NCBI GenBank assembly: GCA_016195265.1
Contig: JACPZW010000014.1
Span: forward strand, 1 to 64,000
From: Acidobacteriota bacterium
GTDB lineage: Bacteria; Acidobacteriota; Vicinamibacteria; Vicinamibacterales; CAVVIG01
Reading direction: 5' to 3'
Length of the DNA stretch: 64,000 nt
Shown here: positions 58,435 to 64,000 of the stretch, in pieces
How the letters are laid out: every line of letters starts with the position of its first letter
Numbering within the stretch: the stretch's first letter is position 1
Position numbers and translations under genes: made by a program
Notes under the pieces: model-generated
Seen by the model: only the letters and a program-made list of their open reading frames with translations
Databases searched by the model: none
What the model was told of the DNA's origin: nothing

Positions 58435-59199
58435 ACCGCGGAGCTGATCGATCGCGGCAACGGACCGGCGCTTGTGCTCATTCCCGGCATTCAGGGCCGG
58501 TGGGAGTACATGCGCCCGGCCGTCGACGCGTTGTCGCGCGTGTTCCGCGTCCTGACGTTTTCCCTGGGGTCGGATGATCTCGATGGGCACGCGGACGAGG
58601 TCAACGCCGCGTTACGACGCGCCGGCGTGGACCGCGCGGTGATCTGCGGCGTCTCGTTCGGCGGCATCGTCGCCGCGCGATTTGCCGCCGCGTACCCGGA
58701 GCGCACCAACGCGCTCGTGCTGGCGTCGGCGCCGGCGCCCGGCTGGCGCGTGCCGAGACGCCACCGGGTTTATGCGCAGCTGCCGTGGCTGCTTGGACCG
58801 CTGTTTCTCGTCGAGTCGCCGTGGCGCATGCGCGCGGAGCTCCGCGCGGCTTTTCCGGAGGGACGCACGCGGCGCGCGTTCAAGGCCTCGGTCCTGCGGA
58901 CGCTGTTGAGCGCGCCAATTTCGCTCGGGCTTATGGCCGCGCGCGCGCGGCTGATCGACGAGACCGACCTGCGTTCCGACTGCGCGCGCATCGACGCGCC
59001 GACGCTCATCGTCACGGGTGAACCCGCGCTGGATCACGTGGTTCCGGTCGAGAGCTCGCACGACTTCGTTCGACTGATTCGCGGGGCGCGCGCAGACGTC
59101 ATCGCCCGCACCGGCCACCTCGGATCGGTGACACGCCCGGACGCGTTCGTCGCGCTGGTCAGCAGATTCGTCGAAGGGACGCGTCATGCCGCTGCGTGA
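58429..59199 (+). CDS. alpha/beta hydrolase
   Basis: LVLIPGIQGRWEYM, ICGVSFGGIVAARFA; GTG start. Confidence 0.85.
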   Translation: MKTAELIDRGNGPALVLIPGIQGRWEYMRPAVDALSRVFRVLTFSLGSDDLDGHADEVNAALRRAGVDRAVICGVSFGGIVAARFAAAYPERTNALVLASAPAPGWRVPRRHRVYAQLPWLLGPLFLVESPWRMRAELRAAFPEGRTRRAFKASVLRTLLSAPISLGLMAARARLIDETDLRSDCARIDAPTLIVTGEPALDHVVPVESSHDFVRLIRGARADVIARTGHLGSVTRPDAFVALVSRFVEGTRHAAA

Positions 59200-59854
59200 G
59201 ATTGCCGGCCCGGCCGGCAGACTCGAGGCGCTGCTCGACGAGCCGGTGGCCGCCGGTACGATCGACGCCAACGGCCGTGTGGCCGGCGGGTTCGCGAACG
59301 GCCTGCGCGCCGCGGTGGTGTTCGCGCATCCGCACACGGAGTACGGCGGCACGATGCACACGAAAGTGGTCTATCAGGCGGCCAAGGCGCTGAGCCGGAT
59401 CGGCTGCGCGGTGCTCCGGTTCAATTTCCGGGGCGCCGGCGCCAGCGCCGGCACGTTCACCGACGGACCGGGCGAGATGGACGACTTCCGCGCCGCGCTC
59501 GAGTTCATGCGGCGTCAGTATCCGGGCGCGAAGGTCTGGGCGGCCGGCATGTCGTTCGGATCGTGGATCGCATTGACGGTCGGCGCCGCCGATCCCGGCG
59601 TGACGACGATGATCGGCATCGCGCCGCCGATCTCGCGCTACGACTTCGAACCGGTCGCGCAGAGTGCCACGCCGAAGTTCCTCATCCAGGGCGAACGCGA
59701 CGAGCTGTGTCCGCTGAAGGATGTGCAGGCGTTTTACGCGCGCGCCGCGGAGCCGAAAGAGCTTGTCGTCATCGACGCGGCGGACCACTTATTCGACGGC
59801 AAAGTGAGCGAAGTCGCGGACGCGGTCGAGGACTTGTTGGGGGATTGGTCATGA
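59186..59854 (+). CDS. alpha/beta hydrolase (YqiA/dienelactone-hydrolase-like)
   Basis: [40 protein letters not shown]. Confidence 0.87.
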   Translation: MPLREIAGPAGRLEALLDEPVAAGTIDANGRVAGGFANGLRAAVVFAHPHTEYGGTMHTKVVYQAAKALSRIGCAVLRFNFRGAGASAGTFTDGPGEMDDFRAALEFMRRQYPGAKVWAAGMSFGSWIALTVGAADPGVTTMIGIAPPISRYDFEPVAQSATPKFLIQGERDELCPLKDVQAFYARAAEPKELVVIDAADHLFDGKVSEVADAVEDLLGDWS

Positions 59855-61035
59855 ACGAAGCTGTCATCGTGTCCGCGGCCCGTACCGCGGTGGGCAAGGC
59901 GCCGAACGGGACGTTGCGCGGGACGCGGCCGGACGAGCTGGCGGCGACCGCCATCGGCGAAGCGCTCAGGCGGGCGCCGGGGCTCGATCCCGCCGAGATA
60001 GACGATGTCATTCTCGGGTGCGCGATGCCGGAGGCCGAGCAGGGCATGAACGTCGCGCGCATCGCGAGCCTGCGCGCCGGCATTCCGGTCAGCGCGTCGG
60101 CCGTCACCGTGAATCGCTTCTGCTCGTCCGGGCTCCAGGCGATCGCGTACGCCGCCGAACGCGTGATGTGCGGCTTCGCGTCGTCTATCGTCGCCGGCGG
60201 CACCGAGTCGATGAGCCTCGTGCCGATGGGCGGCCACAAGATCGCGCCGAATCCGACGCTCGTGGACCGCTACCCCGACGTCTACCTGAGCACAGGGCTC
60301 GTCGCGGAGAACCACGCGCGCGAGTCGAACATCTCGCGGGATGCGCAGGATCAGTTCGCGCTGCGCAGCCACCAGCGCGCGATCGCCGCGATCGACGCCG
60401 GCCGGTTCGCCGAAGAGATCGTCCCCGTGACGGGCATGGCGATCAACGGGGACGGGTCTCGGCGTGAGGCTCCGAGACCCGTCCCCTTCACCTTCGCGAT
60501 CGACGAAGGGCCTCGGCGCGACACATCCGCCGAGGCGCTGGCGAAACTGCGGCCGGCGTTCCACGCAGCCGGCAGCGTCACGGCCGGTAATTCGTCGCAG
60601 ACGAGCGACGGCGCGGCGGCGGTGATCGTCATGTCGGGCGAGCGCGCGCGCGCGTGCGGCCTGACGCTGATGGCGCGCTTCGTCACGTTCGCGACCGCCG
60701 GCGTCGAGCCGGAGCGGTTCGGCGTTGGTCCCGTGCCAGCGATCCAGAAAGCGCTGAAGCTCGCCGGGCTGCCGCTGGATCAGATCGACCTCATCGAGCT
60801 CAACGAAGCATTCGCGGCGCAGGTCCTCGCCTGCCTCGCCGCCCTGCCTATCGATCCGGATCGGTTGAACGTGAACGGCGGCGCCATCGCCCTGGGCCAT
60901 CCACTCGGGTGTACGGGCGCGAAACTGACGACCACCCTGCTCTATGAAATGAAGCGGCGGCGTGCGCGGTACGGGATGGTAACGATGTGCGTTGGCGGCG
61001 GAATGGGGGCAGCGGGCATTTTCGAGCGGCTGTGA
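59851..61035 (+). CDS. fadA: acetyl-CoA C-acyltransferase (thiolase)
   Basis: [50 protein letters not shown]. Confidence 0.95.
   Translation: MNEAVIVSAARTAVGKAPNGTLRGTRPDELAATAIGEALRRAPGLDPAEIDDVILGCAMPEAEQGMNVARIASLRAGIPVSASAVTVNRFCSSGLQAIAYAAERVMCGFASSIVAGGTESMSLVPMGGHKIAPNPTLVDRYPDVYLSTGLVAENHARESNISRDAQDQFALRSHQRAIAAIDAGRFAEEIVPVTGMAINGDGSRREAPRPVPFTFAIDEGPRRDTSAEALAKLRPAFHAAGSVTAGNSSQTSDGAAAVIVMSGERARACGLTLMARFVTFATAGVEPERFGVGPVPAIQKALKLAGLPLDQIDLIELNEAFAAQVLACLAALPIDPDRLNVNGGAIALGHPLGCTGAKLTTTLLYEMKRRRARYGMVTMCVGGGMGAAGIFERL
60448..60486. repeat. perfect 15-bp inverted repeat inside thiolase
   Basis: GGGGACGGGTCTCGG cgtgaggct CCGAGACCCGTCCCC. Confidence 0.95.
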
Positions 61036-61114
61036 TCCACCGGCCCGCGCACATGAAACAAGGTCCGTTGGCGGCGAGCGTGGGCGCTGCCGGCATTTTC
61101 GAGAGAGTGTAGCC

Positions 61115-62950
61115 ATGGCGATCATCACGAATGCTCCGAGTGCGACGACGATTCAGCGCGGCGGCGAATGGCTCCTGCAATCGACCGATGCCGACCGCGT
61201 CTTTACCCCCGAGCGGATCACCGACGAGCACCGGCTCATCGCCAAGACGGCGCGCGAGTTCGTCGACAGCGAGGTACTGCCGGTCCTCGATCAGCTCGAG
61301 ACGAAGGACTGGGACCTGGCGCGCGCGCTCGTGCGGCGCGCCGCCGGCCTCGGCCTTCTGGGCGTCGACGTGCCTGACGCCTACGGCGGCCTCGCCCTCG
61401 ACAAGGTGACGTCGCTCGTCGTCAGCGAAACGCTCGCGCGGTCGGCGTCGTTCGGCGCCGCGTTCGGCGCGCACGCGAACCTGACCATCGTCCCGCTGGT
61501 GCTCTTCGGCAGCGAAGCGCAGAAGCAGAAGTACCTGCCGACGCTGCTGAGCGGCGAGATCATCGGCGCGTACGGCCTGAGCGAGTCGGGCTCGGGCTCC
61601 GACGCGATGGGCGCGCGCACGAAGGCGACGCGGCAGCCCGACGGCAGCTTCCTTCTCAACGGCGAGAAGATGTGGATTACCAACGGCGGCTTCGCCGATC
61701 TGTTCGTCGTCTTCGCCCAGGCCAGCGACGAACCGGGGGCAGGGGCCCCCGGTGTGAAAAAGGACGCCTTTACCGCGTTCCTCGTCGAGCGCGGCTGGGG
61801 CGTGAAGAGCGGCAAGGAAGAACACAAGATGGGCCTCCACGGCTCGTCGACCTGTCCGCTCATCTTTCAGGACGTCAAGGTCCCGGCCGAGAACGTGCTG
61901 GGCGAGGTCGGCAAGGGACACAAGGTCGCCTTCAACGTGCTGAACTTCGCGCGCTTCAAGCTGGGCGCGATGTGCGGCGGCGGCGCGCAGAGCGCGCTCG
62001 CGGAAAGCGCAAAGTACGCGGCGGCGCGAAAGCAGTTCGGCCAGCCCATCGCGTCCTTCGGCGCGATCAAGCACAAGATCGGCGAGATGGTCGTCCGCAC
62101 GTACGCGATCGAGAGCTTGCTGTACCGCATCGCCGGGCTCGTCGACGAGCGCATCGCCTCGACGCCGCACGAGGCGACGGATGGATCGGCGGCGCTGGCC
62201 GCGTTCGAGGAGTACGCCGTCGAGGCGTCGATCGCGAAGGTCGCCGGCAGCGAAGCGCTGAACTTCATCCTCGACGAGAACATCCAGATCCACGGCGGCA
62301 ACGGCTACGTGCGCGACTACCCGGCGGAGCGCCACTTCCGCGACGCGCGCGTGAACCGCATCTTCGAAGGCACGAACGAGATCAACCGCCTTCTGATTCC
62401 GGGCATGCTGATTCGCCGCGCCGTGAAGGGCGACCTCGCCCTCATCCCGGCGGCGAAAGCGCTGCAGGACGAACTGCTCGCGCCCGCGACGATGCCGTCC
62501 ACAGATGATGGCGTGCTCGCCGACGAACGGCGCGCGATCGACGCGTTCAGGAAGACGGCGCTGATGGTGTTCGGCGTGGCGATGCAGACCTACGGCGCCA
62601 AGCTCACCGACGAGCAGGAAGTGCTGATGCACCTCGCCGACATCGCGATCGACGTCTACAGCGCGGAAAGCGCGACGCTGCGCGCTCTCGCGGCGTCGGA
62701 CCGAAAGGTACCGCGAGCGGCGCTGCACGTCGATGCCGCCCGCGTATTCGTGAGCGACGCCGCGCTTCGAATTGACGCGGCGGCGCGGCAAGCGCTGGCG
62801 GCAATGACCGAGGGCGACACGCTGCGCACGATGCTGGCCGCCCTGCGGCGCGTGATCAAGGTGACGCCGATCAATACTGTGGCGCTACGCCGCAGGCTCG
62901 CGGATGAAACCGTTACCCGCGGCGCATATCCCTTCGCGCAAGGCAGGTAG
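61115..62950 (+). CDS. acyl-CoA dehydrogenase (long form)
   Basis: GAYGLSESGSGSDAMGARTKA, IHGGNGYVRDYPAERHFRDARVNRIFEGTNEINR. Confidence 0.95.
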   Translation: MAIITNAPSATTIQRGGEWLLQSTDADRVFTPERITDEHRLIAKTAREFVDSEVLPVLDQLETKDWDLARALVRRAAGLGLLGVDVPDAYGGLALDKVTSLVVSETLARSASFGAAFGAHANLTIVPLVLFGSEAQKQKYLPTLLSGEIIGAYGLSESGSGSDAMGARTKATRQPDGSFLLNGEKMWITNGGFADLFVVFAQASDEPGAGAPGVKKDAFTAFLVERGWGVKSGKEEHKMGLHGSSTCPLIFQDVKVPAENVLGEVGKGHKVAFNVLNFARFKLGAMCGGGAQSALAESAKYAAARKQFGQPIASFGAIKHKIGEMVVRTYAIESLLYRIAGLVDERIASTPHEATDGSAALAAFEEYAVEASIAKVAGSEALNFILDENIQIHGGNGYVRDYPAERHFRDARVNRIFEGTNEINRLLIPGMLIRRAVKGDLALIPAAKALQDELLAPATMPSTDDGVLADERRAIDAFRKTALMVFGVAMQTYGAKLTDEQEVLMHLADIAIDVYSAESATLRALAASDRKVPRAALHVDAARVFVSDAALRIDAAARQALAAMTEGDTLRTMLAALRRVIKVTPINTVALRRRLADETVTRGAYPFAQGR

Positions 62951-63011
62951 GGCGGGTAAGGCAGGTGGGGAAGAAGAGGCCGTTGGGTTTGGCGGGGATG
63001 GTAGGTTGAAC

Positions 63012-63659
63012 ATGAATCGCATGCGTCGTCTTTCCCTACCCGCCCTACCTGTCCTACCCGCCCTTCCCGCCCTGTGCGCGCTCGCCCTCTTCATGGGCGC
63101 GTGCTCAACTGCCACGCTTCCCGACGCCAAGGACTACGCCGCCAAGCTGACCGCCGAGCGCGCGGCCAAGGACGCGGCGTTTGCCGCGAGTGACGATCCG
63201 GTCCCCGGGGTCCGCCACGCGGAACTGCTGCCCCTCGCCTACTTTCCGATCGACGCCGACTACGACGTGCCCGCGGTGCTGAAGCCCGCCGAGAGCAGCG
63301 CGCCGATGAAGATGCCCACGTCGACGGGCACGCAGCGCGACATGCGGCGCGTCGGCACGCTCGAGTTTTCACTCAAGAGCCAGCCGCTGAAGCTCACGGC
63401 GTTCGTCGAGGTGGGCGCGAAGGATTTGAATCGGCTGTTCGTGCCGTTCACCGACGCGACGACAGGGACGGAAACGTATCCCGGCGGACGGTATCTCGAT
63501 CTCGATCGCACGGCGACGAATCTCTACGACCTCGACTTCAACCGCGCGTACAACCCGTACTGCTACTTCAACGCCAGTTACGAATGCCCGTACCCGCCTG
63601 CCGAAAGCCGGCTGAAAGTTCCGGTCAGGGCGGGCGAGAAAGTTAAAACTGAAAACTGA
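63012..63659 (+). CDS. DUF1684 family lipoprotein
   Basis: Lipobox LFMGAC; FNRAYNPYCYFNASYECPYPPAESRLKVPVRAGEK. Confidence 0.85.
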   Translation: MNRMRRLSLPALPVLPALPALCALALFMGACSTATLPDAKDYAAKLTAERAAKDAAFAASDDPVPGVRHAELLPLAYFPIDADYDVPAVLKPAESSAPMKMPTSTGTQRDMRRVGTLEFSLKSQPLKLTAFVEVGAKDLNRLFVPFTDATTGTETYPGGRYLDLDRTATNLYDLDFNRAYNPYCYFNASYECPYPPAESRLKVPVRAGEKVKTEN

Positions 63660-63737
63660 AAACTGAAAACTTCGGACCGCAAGTTTTCACTTTCGAGTTT
63701 CACTTTTCAGTTTTCTCTTTTCAGTTTTAACTTTACT
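63640..63737. repeat. AT-rich inverted repeat, word AACTGAAAACT
   Basis: gttaaaactgaaaactgaaaactgaaaactt ... agttttcactttcgagtttcacttttcagttttctcttttcagttttaacttt. Confidence 0.92.
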
Positions 63738-63738
63738 C

Positions 63739-64000
63739 ATGCTCAAAGCGATCGTCTTCGACTTCGACGGCGTGATCGCGAACAGCGAGCCGCTGCACTT
63801 CCAGGCGTTTCGCGACGTGCTCGCCGGCGAAGGCGTGACGCTGACCGAGCAGGATTACTACGCGCGCTACCTCGGCTACGACGACCGCGGCGTCTTCAGG
63901 ATCGTCGGCGAGGAACGCGGCGCCGGCTGGACCGCCGCGCGCGTCAGCGAGCTGGCCGCGCGCAAGGCGGCGCGGCTCGAAGCCCTTGAGGCGATGGACC
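63739..64000 (+). CDS. HAD-superfamily hydrolase, beta-phosphoglucomutase-like (truncated by window end)
   Basis: MLKAIVFDFDGVIANSEPLHFQAFRDVL. Confidence 0.9.
   Translation, partial: MLKAIVFDFDGVIANSEPLHFQAFRDVLAGEGVTLTEQDYYARYLGYDDRGVFRIVGEERGAGWTAARVSELAARKAARLEALEAMD

Overview
64 kb window of a high-GC bacterial chromosome. By inference it is Acidobacteriota/Vicinamibacteria-like; no marker phylogeny was run. Core content: citrate synthase; DUF362 + GT2; larB; mutS2-dnaG-rpoD-tRNA(CAT); RNase HI, pgeF, acpS; a nearly complete dcw cluster on the minus strand (mraZ-rsmH-ftsL-ftsI-murE-murF-mraY-murD-ftsW-murG-murC-ftsQ-ftsA-ftsZ, then a radical SAM gene); ychF; a glycan/nucleotide-sugar operon; murJ-like and rhomboid genes; an M28 peptidase; a fused E1 dehydrogenase; and a TetR/FadR-like beta-oxidation operon. 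Accessory DNA: (i) a ~2.5 kb island at 12.72-15.3 kb bounded by a tRNA-Asp 3' fragment, with an IS630 remnant and a self-contained unit (promoter, 2TM-GAF protein, 71-aa protein, terminator); (ii) a ~2.2 kb island at 53.2-55.4 kb with a four-helix-bundle protein, a PIN toxin, a small partner ORF and an alpha/beta hydrolase. Strongest overall signal: a dense set of palindromic or degenerate short-word repeats, often arranged as inverted pairs. They recur between genes, flank both islands, and run into reading frames, supplying start codons, stop codons, C-terminal tails, internal inserts and a lipoprotein signal-peptide core. They touch essential genes (ftsZ, murC, murD, murF, murG, mutS2, rnhA). 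This resembles Rickettsia palindromic elements or cyanobacterial STRRs, but with several unrelated word families sharing one architecture.
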